This document shows, piece by piece, positions 9,486 to 17,051 of a DNA stretch of 64,000 bases. Source of the stretch: Pseudolabrys sp. (lineage in GTDB: Bacteria; Pseudomonadota; Alphaproteobacteria; Rhizobiales; Xanthobacteraceae); NCBI GenBank assembly GCA_030655215.1, contig JAURVZ010000071.1:62001-126000 (forward strand). The letters run 5' to 3'. Under the pieces are notes generated by a model. It saw only the letters and a program-made list of their open reading frames with translations, did no database searches and had not been told where the DNA came from. Made by a program: the position numbers and the translations under genes. How positions within the stretch are numbered: the stretch's first letter is position 1; each line of letters opens with the position of its first letter.

Positions 9486-9497
9486 GTGCATATGCAC
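9486..9497. promoter_or_regulatory. Putative MarR operator, site 1
   Basis: A perfect 12-bp palindrome (GTGCATATGCAC) lies 16-27 bp upstream of the MATE start codon, in its predicted leader. Its core TGCATATGCA and the preceding ACG are repeated exactly in site 2, with the two centres 32 bp apart (about three helical turns). Binding here would block MATE transcription elongation or translation. Confidence 0.7.
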
Positions 9498-9504
9498 TCT
9501 TCCG

Positions 9505-9533
9505 TTGACTGTGATACGTGCATATGCATGTAT
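9505..9533 (+). promoter_or_regulatory. Predicted promoter of the marR gene
   Basis: TTGACT (9505-9510) is separated by 17 bp from ATGTAT (9528-9533), close to the sigma-70-type arrangement. The spacer holds operator site 2. The start codon lies about 50 bp downstream. Confidence 0.55.
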
Positions 9534-9540
9534 CGGTCAA
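9512..9540 (-). promoter_or_regulatory. Predicted promoter of the MATE gene
   Basis: On the minus strand TTGACC (9540-9535) is followed after 17 bp by GTATCA (9517-9512). This promoter lies face-to-face over the marR promoter, with the same operator in its spacer, and operator site 1 lies downstream of its expected start point. Confidence 0.55.
9513..9534. promoter_or_regulatory. Putative MarR operator, site 2, centred in both divergent promoters
   Basis: A 22-bp near-perfect palindrome (one mismatched base pair per half) is built on TGCATATGCA with outer half-sites GATAC and GTATC. It fills the spacer between the -35 and -10 elements of both predicted divergent promoters. Size and symmetry fit a MarR dimer, and a protein bound here would shut off both MATE and marR. 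Confidence 0.75.
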
Positions 9541-9583
9541 GAGCCGGCCACCACACCGGCTCCGCGATTGGAGGAGGCCAGCC

Positions 9584-10039
9584 ATGCCGAAACACCAGGC
9601 GGCAGATACGGGCGATGCGCCCGCCGATATGAGCCCGTGCAACAATCTGGCGCTGCGACAGGCGGCGCGGCACGTCAGCCAGATCTACGACCGGCACATG
9701 GCCGAGGCCGGCTTGCGCGGCTCGCAATATTCGATCCTGTCGAAACTCGGCCGGCTCGGCGCCCTGCCGATCGGCAAGCTGGCCGACAGTATGGTTATCG
9801 AACGCACTGCGCTCGGCCGTGCCCTCGGGCCGCTGGAGCGCGACAAGCTTGTTGTCGTCGGCCCGGGCAGCGATGGCCGCACCCGCAGCGTCAAGTTGAC
9901 GCCCGCCGGCGGGGCGCGCCTCAAACAGGCCGCCGTGCACTGGCGCAAGGCGCAGAAGGAATTCGAAAGCCAATTCGGTGTGGACGAATCCCACTCATTG
10001 CGGACGACGCTGCATCGCGTTGTGCAGGTGGTGGGGTAG
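9584..10039 (+). CDS. MarR family transcriptional regulator
   Basis: The 151-aa protein has the MarR winged-helix layout: an N-terminal dimerisation helix (CNNLALRQAARHVSQIYDRHM), the recognition region (GALPIGKLADSMVIERTALGRALGPLERDKLV) and the wing (GSDGRTRSVKLTPAG). The N-terminus carries a CNN motif that might sense redox or bind ligand. The start at 9584 is chosen because GGAGGAGG sits just upstream; the longer frame to 9518 would run through the operator. It is divergent from the MATE gene with two copies of a palindromic operator between them, so it probably represses both genes until an aromatic or other ligand relieves it. Confidence 0.9.
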   Translation: MPKHQAADTGDAPADMSPCNNLALRQAARHVSQIYDRHMAEAGLRGSQYSILSKLGRLGALPIGKLADSMVIERTALGRALGPLERDKLVVVGPGSDGRTRSVKLTPAGGARLKQAAVHWRKAQKEFESQFGVDESHSLRTTLHRVVQVVG

Positions 10040-10208
10040 TTTTCACCCGTCATTTTCACCATGTGATGATCGCACAAGGACGTGTCCCGCCGCAGCAATT
10101 CTGCCGTGACCGCAGCAACGGCGCGTGTTAATGCCCGATGCAATAATCTCGCCTGACGTCATCCGCGCCGGCCCTGCCGGTCGACAATAACCTTCGAGGA
10201 GAAAGCTC

Positions 10209-11501
10209 ATGGACAAAGCTGTCCGCCAGATCAGCGCCGACGATATCAACCCGCGCCATAATTGGGGCCGCGCGCTGCCGTCGCTCGGCATCATGGGCGT
10301 GGACTTCGAAGAGCGCGTCGACTTCCGCCGCCTGCACAAGTATCGCCTCGGCCGCGCCAAACAGGCGCTGGAGAAGTCCGAGCTCGGCGCGCTGCTGACC
10401 TTCGACGTCAACAACATCCGCTATCTCACCTCCACCAAGATCGGCGAATGGGAACGCGACAAGCTGGCGCGCTGGGCGCTGTTGACCCGCACCGGCGAAC
10501 CGATCCTGTGGGACTTCGGTTCGGCTGCTGTGCATCACAAGCTTTACGCGCCGTGGCTCGACCCGCAGAACTGCAAGGCCGGTCTGGTCGGCCTGCGCGG
10601 CACCGTCGCGCCCTCCTTCGGCCTGATGAAGAAGCACGCCGAGGAACTCGCCTCGATCCTGCGCGAGCATGGCGTTGCCGACATGCCGATCGGCGTCGAC
10701 ATCATCGAGCCGCCGATGATGTTCGAACTGCAGAAGGCCGGCCTCAACATCGTTGACGGCCAGCAGGTCATGCTGGAAGCGCGCGAGATCAAGTCGCAGG
10801 ACGAGATCGCCTTGCTCAACCACGCCGCAGCGATGGTCGACGGCGCGTATGACTTGGTCAACCGCGAGCTGAAGCCGGGCGTGCGCGAGAACGACATCGT
10901 CGCCATGGTCAACGACTTCCTTTATCGCAACGGCTCCGACGACGTCGAAGCGGTCAATGCGGTGTCGGGCGAGCGCGGCAATCCGCATCCGCACAACTTC
11001 ACCGACCGCATGATCCGCCCCGGCGACATGGCCTATTTCGACATCCTGCAGGCCTTTGTCGGTTACCGCACTTGCTATTACCGCACCTTCGCGGTCGGCC
11101 GCGCTACGCCGCAGCAGCACGATGCCTACAAGCTGGCGCGCGAATGGCTGGACAATGCCATGGCGCGCATCAAGCCGGGCGCCTCGACCGCGCATATCGC
11201 CGAAGCCTTCCCGAAGGCCGGCGAGTTCGGCTTCCCGGATGAGTTGTCGGCCTTCGGCTTGCAGTTCGCGCACGGCCTCGGCCTGGCGCTGCACGAGCGT
11301 CCGATCATCTCGCGCGTGATCTCGATGGATCACCCGACCGAGATCAAGGAAGGCATGGTGTTCGCCATCGAAACCTTCTGCCCGACGAAGGATGGCTTCT
11401 CCGGCGCCCGCATCGAGGAAGAAGTCGTCGTGACCGACAAGGGTTGCCAGGTGATCTCGCTATTCCCGGCGGAAGAACTGCCGATCTCGAACCGATATTA
11501 A
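10209..11501 (+). CDS. M24 (creatinase/aminopeptidase P-like) family protein with an altered metal site
   Basis: The 430-aa protein has a creatinase-type N-terminal domain (about 40-190) and a pita-bread domain (about 195-425). Compared with the five dinuclear-metal ligands of aminopeptidase P, it keeps Asp278 (YFDILQAF), His355 (FAHGLGLALHE), Glu388 (FAIETF) and a Glu at 403/404 (RIEEE). The second Asp, 11 residues after the first, is Cys289 (GYRTCYYRTF). It may therefore bind one metal or none, as creatinase does, and act on a small C-N substrate rather than on Xaa-Pro peptides. GAGGAGA precedes the start. A hairpin at 11528 follows. The substrate is unknown. Confidence 0.85.
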   Translation: MDKAVRQISADDINPRHNWGRALPSLGIMGVDFEERVDFRRLHKYRLGRAKQALEKSELGALLTFDVNNIRYLTSTKIGEWERDKLARWALLTRTGEPILWDFGSAAVHHKLYAPWLDPQNCKAGLVGLRGTVAPSFGLMKKHAEELASILREHGVADMPIGVDIIEPPMMFELQKAGLNIVDGQQVMLEAREIKSQDEIALLNHAAAMVDGAYDLVNRELKPGVRENDIVAMVNDFLYRNGSDDVEAVNAVSGERGNPHPHNFTDRMIRPGDMAYFDILQAFVGYRTCYYRTFAVGRATPQQHDAYKLAREWLDNAMARIKPGASTAHIAEAFPKAGEFGFPDELSAFGLQFAHGLGLALHERPIISRVISMDHPTEIKEGMVFAIETFCPTKDGFSGARIEEEVVVTDKGCQVISLFPAEELPISNRY

Positions 11502-11527
11502 GATCCGCCATACTGCTCCAACAATCG

Positions 11528-11554
11528 AAGGGCCGCTCACATCGAGCGGCCCTT
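11528..11554 (+). terminator. Hairpin terminator after the M24 gene
   Basis: A perfect 11-bp stem (11528-11538 with 11544-11554) encloses the 5-nt loop ACATC. The T-run after it is weak (CTGCTTT), so termination may be partial. Confidence 0.65.
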
Positions 11555-11629
11555 CTGCTTTCGTGATCGGCGGAACCGGAACGTCTCTAGCGATGCCGAC
11601 TTGTCCGTGCACATCCACGGAGAATTTAA

Positions 11630-12751
11630 ATGATCAGCAGTTCCATCCGCCTTCGCCTGCTTGGCGCGACGGCAATCCTCGCGCTCGGCCTTGCCTCGGC
11701 GCAAGCACAGACCCCTGCCCCCGCCACCATGCCAAATGTTGCCAGCGCGACACAGCCGGCCAAGGCCGATGCCGACATGCAGAAGGTGCTCGACACCCTC
11801 GCCTCGCTGAACGGCAAACCGGTCGAAAGCCTGTCGCCTGCGGAAGCGCGCAAGCAGCCGACACCGACCGATGCGGTGATGAAGATCATAAAGGATGAGA
11901 AGCTCAAGGTCGATCCGCACGCCGGGCTCAAAGTGTCGAACAGCCGTTTCGCCGACATGGGCAATCTGCGCCTGCGCTACTACACGCCGGAAAATGCCAC
12001 CAAGGATTCGAAGCTGCCGGTCGTTGTTTACTTCCGCGGCGGCGGCTGGGTGATCGCCGACCTTGATGTCTATGACTCCTCGCCGGCCGCGATCGCGCGC
12101 AAGGCCAACGCCATCGTCGTCTCGGTTGATTATCCGATGGCGCCGGAAAACAAATTCCCCGCGGCGCATGACGAAGCGGTCGAGGCGTACAAGTACATCG
12201 CTAAGAATGCGGCAGGCTGGGGCGGCGATCCGGCCAAGATCGCCATTGTTGGCGAGAGCGCCGGCGGCAATCTCGCCATCAATGCGGCTCTGGCAGCGAA
12301 TGCGCAGAACCTTGCCAAGCCTGTTGCCGTTGTTGCCGTGTACCCGGTAGCGTCGAACAGTCTCGAACTGCCGTCAAAGAAGCAGTATGCCGCAGCCAAG
12401 CCGCTGAACACGCCGATGTTGGCGTGGTTCTTCGACAAGGTGCTGGCGAACCCCGACCAGAAGAACGACCATCGCCTCGATCTCGTCTCAGCCAACCTCA
12501 AGGGTTTGCCGCCGGTGACGATCATCAATGCCGAGATCGATCCGCTGAAGTCGGATGGCGACATGCTGACCGAGAAACTGAAGGCGGCAGGCGTGCAGGT
12601 GACGCAGAAGGTCTACACCGGCGTGACGCATGAGTTCTTCGGCATGGATGCCGTCGTTGCCAAAGCTGCGGAAGCGCAGGACTTCGCCGTGACGCAGCTC
12701 AAGCAGGGCTTCACCGGCGGTGCGACAATGGGCAGCGCGCCGGCCAAGTAA
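11630..12751 (+). CDS. Exported HSL-type alpha/beta hydrolase (esterase-like)
   Basis: This 373-aa protein has a signal peptide (LLGATAILALGLASAQAQ, cleavage near residue 27), so it acts in the periplasm or outside. It belongs to the hormone-sensitive-lipase group: nucleophile Ser210 in GESAGG, acid Asp304 (AEIDPLKSDG) and His334 (GVTHEFFG) form a full triad. The oxyanion motif normally reads HGGGW but here is Arg136-GGGW, a departure from the family. It probably cleaves short-chain esters. A GGAG lies upstream of the start and a strong terminator follows. It appears to be monocistronic. Confidence 0.85.
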   Translation: MISSSIRLRLLGATAILALGLASAQAQTPAPATMPNVASATQPAKADADMQKVLDTLASLNGKPVESLSPAEARKQPTPTDAVMKIIKDEKLKVDPHAGLKVSNSRFADMGNLRLRYYTPENATKDSKLPVVVYFRGGGWVIADLDVYDSSPAAIARKANAIVVSVDYPMAPENKFPAAHDEAVEAYKYIAKNAAGWGGDPAKIAIVGESAGGNLAINAALAANAQNLAKPVAVVAVYPVASNSLELPSKKQYAAAKPLNTPMLAWFFDKVLANPDQKNDHRLDLVSANLKGLPPVTIINAEIDPLKSDGDMLTEKLKAAGVQVTQKVYTGVTHEFFGMDAVVAKAAEAQDFAVTQLKQGFTGGATMGSAPAK

Positions 12752-12769
12752 GCAAGGACCACAAACGCG

Positions 12770-12799
12770 AAAAGGCCGCCCGGTGGGCGGCCTTTTTTT
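12770..12799 (+). terminator. Strong intrinsic terminator
   Basis: A 12-bp stem (12770-12781 with 12785-12796), loop GGT, and a run of seven T residues starting in the right arm. It ends the hydrolase transcript. Confidence 0.9.
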
Positions 12800-12806
12800 C
12801 TAGTAT

Positions 12807-12923
12807 CCCTCCCCGGTTATGGGGAGGGTGGCGAGCGGCAGCGAGCCGGGTGGGCGATGCGAAATAGATAGATGGCCCACCCCCGTCGCTTCGCGACGGG
12901 GCCCTCCCCTTTCAGGAGAGGTA
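12807..12923. repeat. GC-rich palindromic intergenic repeat
   Basis: This contains an inverted repeat CCCTCCCC/GGGGAGGG (12807-12828), a GGGTGGGC/GCCCACCC pair and a CCCGTCGC/GCGACGGG hairpin (12882-12900), closing with CCCTCCCC. The composition resembles the element at 36339-36470. No coding potential. It looks like a REP/MITE-type element common in this bacterial group. Confidence 0.7.
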
Positions 12924-12936
12924 TAAGAAGAGCCGC

Positions 12937-13578
12937 TCAACTCTTCAGCGGCTGCTTGGCCCAGTAATCCTCGCCCGACTTGGTGGCCTTGAGCGCGGCC
13001 ATGTCCTTGTAGCCCGGCGCCATCGAGGCATCGGTGCCGGCCAGCACCTGATGGTGCTCGATATTCAGGAGGCGCAGCCAGCTCTGCTGGCCCAGCGTCA
13101 GGCCGATCATGCAGCCGATCTCGACCAGTTCGCCTTCGGTGAAGTTGGCGTGCAAGCGGTCCCAGAACGCATCGTCCGTGTTCAGGTGCCAGACGATGGC
13201 CTCGGCGTAGGACAATGCCGCCTTCTGCTTTTCACTGTAGCGCGTCGACTTCTCGAAATTGAGCAGATCGAGCACGTGATCCTCGATCAGTGCGCCGCTT
13301 GTGGTCGATTTCACCGAGCGCTGGTTACCGCAATATTCGCACTGCACCGAGCGCGATACGTACAGCCGGCACAATTCCTTCACCGGATGATCGGCGATGC
13401 CGTTGCGGAAAATGTTGTTCCAGCTGTCGGCGAAGAACCAGAACGCCGCCGGGACATGCGCACGAATGGCCGAACTCTCCGGCCGCGGAGTGCCCTCGCG
13501 CTGACAGCGTTCCATTTCGGCGCGCATTTTGTCGTCCATCTTGTCGAGCGGAACGTAGCTGATGCGTTGCTTGGCCAT
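12937..13578 (-). CDS. Carboxymuconolactone decarboxylase/AhpD-like family protein
   Basis: The 213-aa all-helical protein has the AhpD-type CxxC motif Cys80-Glu-Tyr-Cys83 (VQCEYCGNQRS), followed by the family's KxxALxYAE helix (KQKAALSYAEAIVWH) and a GEL(V/I)E(I/L) segment. Proteins with CxxC in this superfamily act as peroxidase-type or disulfide reductants rather than true decarboxylases. The ATG at 13578 is preferred because GGAGG lies 5-6 bp upstream (the frame is open to 13602). It is divergent from the LysR gene at 13665, which is its likely regulator. Confidence 0.85.
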   Translation of the reverse strand: MAKQRISYVPLDKMDDKMRAEMERCQREGTPRPESSAIRAHVPAAFWFFADSWNNIFRNGIADHPVKELCRLYVSRSVQCEYCGNQRSVKSTTSGALIEDHVLDLLNFEKSTRYSEKQKAALSYAEAIVWHLNTDDAFWDRLHANFTEGELVEIGCMIGLTLGQQSWLRLLNIEHHQVLAGTDASMAPGYKDMAALKATKSGEDYWAKQPLKS

Positions 13579-13664
13579 GACGTCCTCCATTTGTTTGACC
13601 AAGGCTAGGCGGCAACCCTGCTGGCTGGTATCGTGAAGATCAAATAGCGGTATCGGTAAAAGCG

Positions 13665-14657
13665 ATGGTCAAAAAGACGGCAGCGAAAGTCCGCGCGGCA
13701 TGGGAGTGGGAAAGCCGGATCGGGCGGCGGCTCAAGCTGCGCGACCTGCATATCCTTTCAGCCGCGGTGCGCTTCGGCAGCATGGCCAAGGCGGCGGCGC
13801 ATCTCGATACGTCGCAATCGGTCGTCTCGGAAGCCATCGCCAATCTGGAAAGCGCACTTGGCGTTCATCTGCTCGACCGCAGCACTAAAGGCATTGAGCC
13901 AACGATCTACGCCACCGCATTGCTGAAGCGCGGTCATGTCGTGTTCGACGAGTTGCGCGAGGGCATCAAGGATATTGAGACTTTGGCCGGCCTGCCCACC
14001 GGCGAGGTGCGCATCGCCTGCCCGGAGTTCCTCGCCGCTGGCCTGATGAGCGATGCGGTCGAGAGCTTCTCCAAGCGCCATCCGGACATCGTCTGTCACT
14101 GCGTCGAGGCTGACGTCAGCACGCTGGACTTCCGCCAGCTGCAGGAGCGCAGCGTCGACCTGATGGTGACGCGCGTCACCAGCGGCTTTGCCGATGATGA
14201 CCTGAATGTCGAGATCCTGTTCGATGACCCGCATCTGGTGGTGGCGGGCGCCAGGAGCCCATGGGCCGGCAAGCGCAGCATCAAGCTTGCTGAACTCGTC
14301 CAGGAGCCGTGGATCATTCCCACCTCAGTGATCGTCAGCGCCATTCTGAAACAGGCATTCGAATCGCAGGGCCTGCAGGTGCCGAAGGAGCGTGTCGTCA
14401 CCTCCTTCATCCTAATGCGCAATCATTTACTCGCGAGCGGACGTTATCTCACCGTGCTGCCGGAATCGGCGCTGCGCTACAATGCGAAGCAATGGGCTCT
14501 GCGCGCATTGCCGGTAAAGCTGCAAACCACGCCGCAACCGGTCGCCATTGTCAGACTGAAGAACCGCACCCTAAGCCCGGCGGTCGGGATGTTCATCGAG
14601 CACCTCCGCGAGGTGGTAAAGGCTTACGCACACAAGCGCGCCGCCGACGGAACTTAA
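13665..14657 (+). CDS. LysR family transcriptional regulator
   Basis: The 330-aa protein has a winged HTH at about residues 24-85 (LKLRDLHILSAAVRFGSMAKAAAHL, then SQSVVSEAIANLE), preceded by a 20-residue basic extension, and a periplasmic-binding-like ligand domain from about 110. The usual LysR 'A-x-x-L-x-x-S-Q-P-A' helix reads DTSQSVVSEA here, so the canonical Pro is Ser or Val. The gene is divergent from the AhpD-like gene with an 86-bp gap, the normal arrangement for a LysR and its target. The inducer is unknown. Confidence 0.9.
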   Translation: MVKKTAAKVRAAWEWESRIGRRLKLRDLHILSAAVRFGSMAKAAAHLDTSQSVVSEAIANLESALGVHLLDRSTKGIEPTIYATALLKRGHVVFDELREGIKDIETLAGLPTGEVRIACPEFLAAGLMSDAVESFSKRHPDIVCHCVEADVSTLDFRQLQERSVDLMVTRVTSGFADDDLNVEILFDDPHLVVAGARSPWAGKRSIKLAELVQEPWIIPTSVIVSAILKQAFESQGLQVPKERVVTSFILMRNHLLASGRYLTVLPESALRYNAKQWALRALPVKLQTTPQPVAIVRLKNRTLSPAVGMFIEHLREVVKAYAHKRAADGT

Positions 14658-14698
14658 AGCCCGGCCGGAACTTAGCGTCGGGAATAGGGAGCGACACA

Positions 14699-14866
14699 AT
14701 GGCTGAAGGCAGCGGTGGAATTGGCGTGCTTGGCGTTCTCGTCGGCGCGCTTATCGTCATTGTGGTCGGCGGCGGCCTGCTGTTCGCCACCGGCAACATC
14801 GGCGGCGGCGGCAAGACATCGACGTTGAAGGTCGAACTGCCAGCCGTCAGCGCGCCAGCGAAATAG
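14699..14866 (+). CDS. Small single-pass membrane protein, 55 aa
   Basis: The ORF begins with ATG after GGGAG (about 7 bp spacing) and encodes MAEGSGGIGVLGVLVGALIV continuing into a glycine-rich hydrophobic helix (residues 8-30). A polar tail with GGGGK and a C-terminal AK end follows. It has no catalytic features. It sits 41 bp behind the LysR gene and is followed by a bidirectional hairpin. Good start signal and clear amphipathic layout make it a likely real small membrane protein of unknown role. Confidence 0.65.
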   Translation: MAEGSGGIGVLGVLVGALIVIVVGGGLLFATGNIGGGGKTSTLKVELPAVSAPAK

Positions 14867-14884
14867 TCGGCAGCGGGCGCATTA

Positions 14885-14920
14885 CGAAACGCCGGTGGGC
14901 CCATGCCTGCCGGCGTTTCG
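14885..14920. terminator. Bidirectional hairpin terminator
   Basis: An 11-bp stem (14885-14895 with 14910-14920) separates the convergent small membrane protein gene and the GST gene. T-runs are short on both strands, so efficiency is uncertain. Confidence 0.6.
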
Positions 14921-14929
14921 CATTGTAGC

Positions 14930-15694
14930 CTAGGCGCGCGCCGCGAGCACCGCCTGCAAATGTGGGAAGCGCTCGGTGAGCAGAGAACCGTGATAGTAGG
15001 TCGGCACGAAAGCGGGATGCGCCTTGATGGCGTTGAACCATGTAACAACGCGCGGCAGATCGAGCCAGTCGGCGTAGTTTAAGTCATACATGCGCACCAG
15101 CGCCGGCATCACCGCGACATCGGCGAGTGAAATATCCTTGCCGAGAAGCCACGGCCCGCCGCTGATCTCGATCTCGCGGTCCATGCGTTCCCAGGTGCGG
15201 CGCAGGCGGGCGAGCGCCTTGTCCATCTCCTCCTTGGGAAAGCCGGTCTGGCCCATCGTCAGCATGAACTCCTTGCGCAACGGCTTGCTCTCCGCCATCG
15301 CAACGAAAGCCTCGCGGCTCATTGCCTGGAATTTCGGCAGGAAGGCGAGATTGAACGTCGGCACGCGCACGGCCGGCGCCGGCATCTCATCCATGAAATG
15401 CATCAGCGCGCGCATGCGGGCGCGAGCGACAGGATTCTCCGGCGTGAAGCTGTCGTGCTCCACGACCTCGTCGAGATATTCGGTGATAACGGTCGAGTCG
15501 GTGACGATGGCGCCGTCGTGATCGAGCGTCGGCACCACGCCGTTCGGATTGAGTTTGAGATAGTCCGGCGTCAGCTGATCGCCTTCGAGCAGGTTCAGCT
15601 TCACCTCGTCGAACGCCAGCTTCTTGGCATTGAGGACGAAACGCACACGCTGACTGCAGGTCGATTGCGGCGCATTGTAGAGCTTGAAGGCCAT
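14930..15694 (-). CDS. Glutathione S-transferase family protein
   Basis: The 254-aa protein has the thioredoxin-like N-terminal GST domain (KLYNAPQSTCSQRVRFVLN, with Ser11/Cys13 in the active-site position; cis-Pro motif NPNGVVPTLDHDG; glutathione-binding TDSTVITEYLDE) and an all-helical C-terminal domain with LGKDISLADVAVMP. The C-terminal domain is longer than usual. Likely conjugates glutathione to, or reduces, an electrophile. GGGGAG lies upstream of the start. It is transcribed alone. Confidence 0.88.
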   Translation of the reverse strand: MAFKLYNAPQSTCSQRVRFVLNAKKLAFDEVKLNLLEGDQLTPDYLKLNPNGVVPTLDHDGAIVTDSTVITEYLDEVVEHDSFTPENPVARARMRALMHFMDEMPAPAVRVPTFNLAFLPKFQAMSREAFVAMAESKPLRKEFMLTMGQTGFPKEEMDKALARLRRTWERMDREIEISGGPWLLGKDISLADVAVMPALVRMYDLNYADWLDLPRVVTWFNAIKAHPAFVPTYYHGSLLTERFPHLQAVLAARA

Positions 15695-15854
15695 GGTCCG
15701 TTTTCTCCCCTCCGCCGATCATCGCGCCGGCCGAATTTTATGGTCAATTTACTTGAGCCCGGCGCCGTGCGGCCGCTTACTCTCACCGTGCGCAGCCGTC
15801 GTTTGCCCTCCCTTGGGAAACCGTCGACGGCTTGAATCCTCCACTTCTGCACAA

Positions 15855-15883
15855 AGGGCCCCTGCAAAGGGGCCCTCTTTTTT
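15855..15883 (+). terminator. Orphan intrinsic terminator on the plus strand
   Basis: A 9-bp GC-rich stem (15855-15863 with 15868-15876), GCAA tetraloop, then CTTTTTT. No protein gene on the plus strand ends before it: both flanking genes are on the minus strand. It could end the minus-strand dehydrogenase transcript only weakly (TTTGT on that side). It therefore hints at a short plus-strand transcript arising in 15695-15850. Confidence 0.75.
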
Positions 15884-15907
15884 GCGTGCATGCACCTGAG
15901 CCAGACC

Positions 15908-16867
15908 CTATTCGAGGCCGGTCGGCACTTTCTTGTTTTCCGAGGTCAGCTTCATGCCTGACATTTCGGCCATGGTTTCCATCATCTTGGCGAAGTCCTC
16001 GGCCAGGATTTCCTTTGAGTTCGGCTGCGACAAAGCTTTGCCGATGTGCTGCTGGATAACTTCGCGCGTCGCCGCGGTCACCGGCATCGGCACGTCATAT
16101 TCACGGCCGAGATCGAGGCCGAGATCGAGATCCTTGCGCAGCAATTCCGCGGTGAAGGTCGTCTTCCAGTCGAGATTGACCAGCGCCGACGTCTTATAGG
16201 CGGTGAACATCGAGCCCATGACACCATTGTTCATGAACGCCAGGAAGGCGTGGCGCGGCACGCCCATCTTGTTGGCGAGCAGCGTGATCTCGATCAGGTT
16301 CTCGATGACGACGCCGAGCATGACGTTGTGCGCGATCTTGCAGATACGCGCCAATTCGCCGTCGCCGACATAGGAAACGCCGCGCGGCGCAAAAACTTCA
16401 AGCACGGGCATCGCCGCCTTGGCGGCCGCTTCCGGACCCGACACGACCGATGACAATTTACCGGCGGCGATGACCTGGCCATTGCCCGACACCGGCGCAC
16501 AGACGAATTCGATGTTGTGCTCTTTCAGACGCGCGCGGATGCGCACCGAGTCATCGACCGAGATCGACGAGCAGTCGACGAAGATCTTCGGCAGCTTGCC
16601 TTTGGCATTGGTGACGATGCCATCCTTGCCGAAGTAAACTTCCTCAAGATCCTTGCCTTCCGACACGATGGCGAAAAGCATATCGACGCCGGCCAGATCG
16701 ACCGGCTTGTCGACAACCTTGGCGCCGAACTGGGTGAGCGGCTCGGCCTTCGACTTGGTGCGGTTCCAGATGGTGATGTCGTAATCCGCCTTGGCAAGGC
16801 GTTCCGCCATCTGAAAGCCCATGCGGCCGACGCCGATCCAACCAATTTTTTGCGTGTTCTTCGACAT
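15908..16867 (-). CDS. NAD(P)-dependent beta-hydroxyacid dehydrogenase (3-hydroxyisobutyrate dehydrogenase family)
   Basis: The 319-aa protein begins with a Rossmann dinucleotide-binding motif (IGWIGVGRMGFQMAERL) and keeps the family's substrate-binding GNGQVIAAGKLSSVVSG segment (normally SGG). It also has the catalytic lysine region ICKIAHNVMLG. Members oxidise 3-hydroxyisobutyrate, tartronate semialdehyde or 2-(hydroxymethyl)glutarate-type substrates. The ATG at 16867 is chosen for its GGGGAGA ribosome binding site; the frame extends to 17011. It is divergent from the LVIVD-repeat gene. The exact substrate is not clear. Confidence 0.85.
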   Translation of the reverse strand: MSKNTQKIGWIGVGRMGFQMAERLAKADYDITIWNRTKSKAEPLTQFGAKVVDKPVDLAGVDMLFAIVSEGKDLEEVYFGKDGIVTNAKGKLPKIFVDCSSISVDDSVRIRARLKEHNIEFVCAPVSGNGQVIAAGKLSSVVSGPEAAAKAAMPVLEVFAPRGVSYVGDGELARICKIAHNVMLGVVIENLIEITLLANKMGVPRHAFLAFMNNGVMGSMFTAYKTSALVNLDWKTTFTAELLRKDLDLGLDLGREYDVPMPVTAATREVIQQHIGKALSQPNSKEILAEDFAKMMETMAEMSGMKLTSENKKVPTGLE

Positions 16868-17051
16868 CACGAAATTCTCCCCGTTACGATTTATCGGCGT
16901 GCCTGATGCGGCTGCACCGGGATAATCACAGTGGCTGCGCTTTAGCCGTTCTCGCGCGAAATCGCCAGAGGCATGACGTGCATTACCGTCATGCTTGTAG
17001 TCCGCAATCAAACGGCACTATTGTCCCGCGACATGAAAATCGGAGACGCGA

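Noticed and set aside
9472..9645. N-terminal extension of the MATE protein to an ATG at 9645
   Set aside because: The extra 58 residues run through the operator, both promoters and the marR start region, and do not match the family. The ATG at 9471 has a ribosome binding site.
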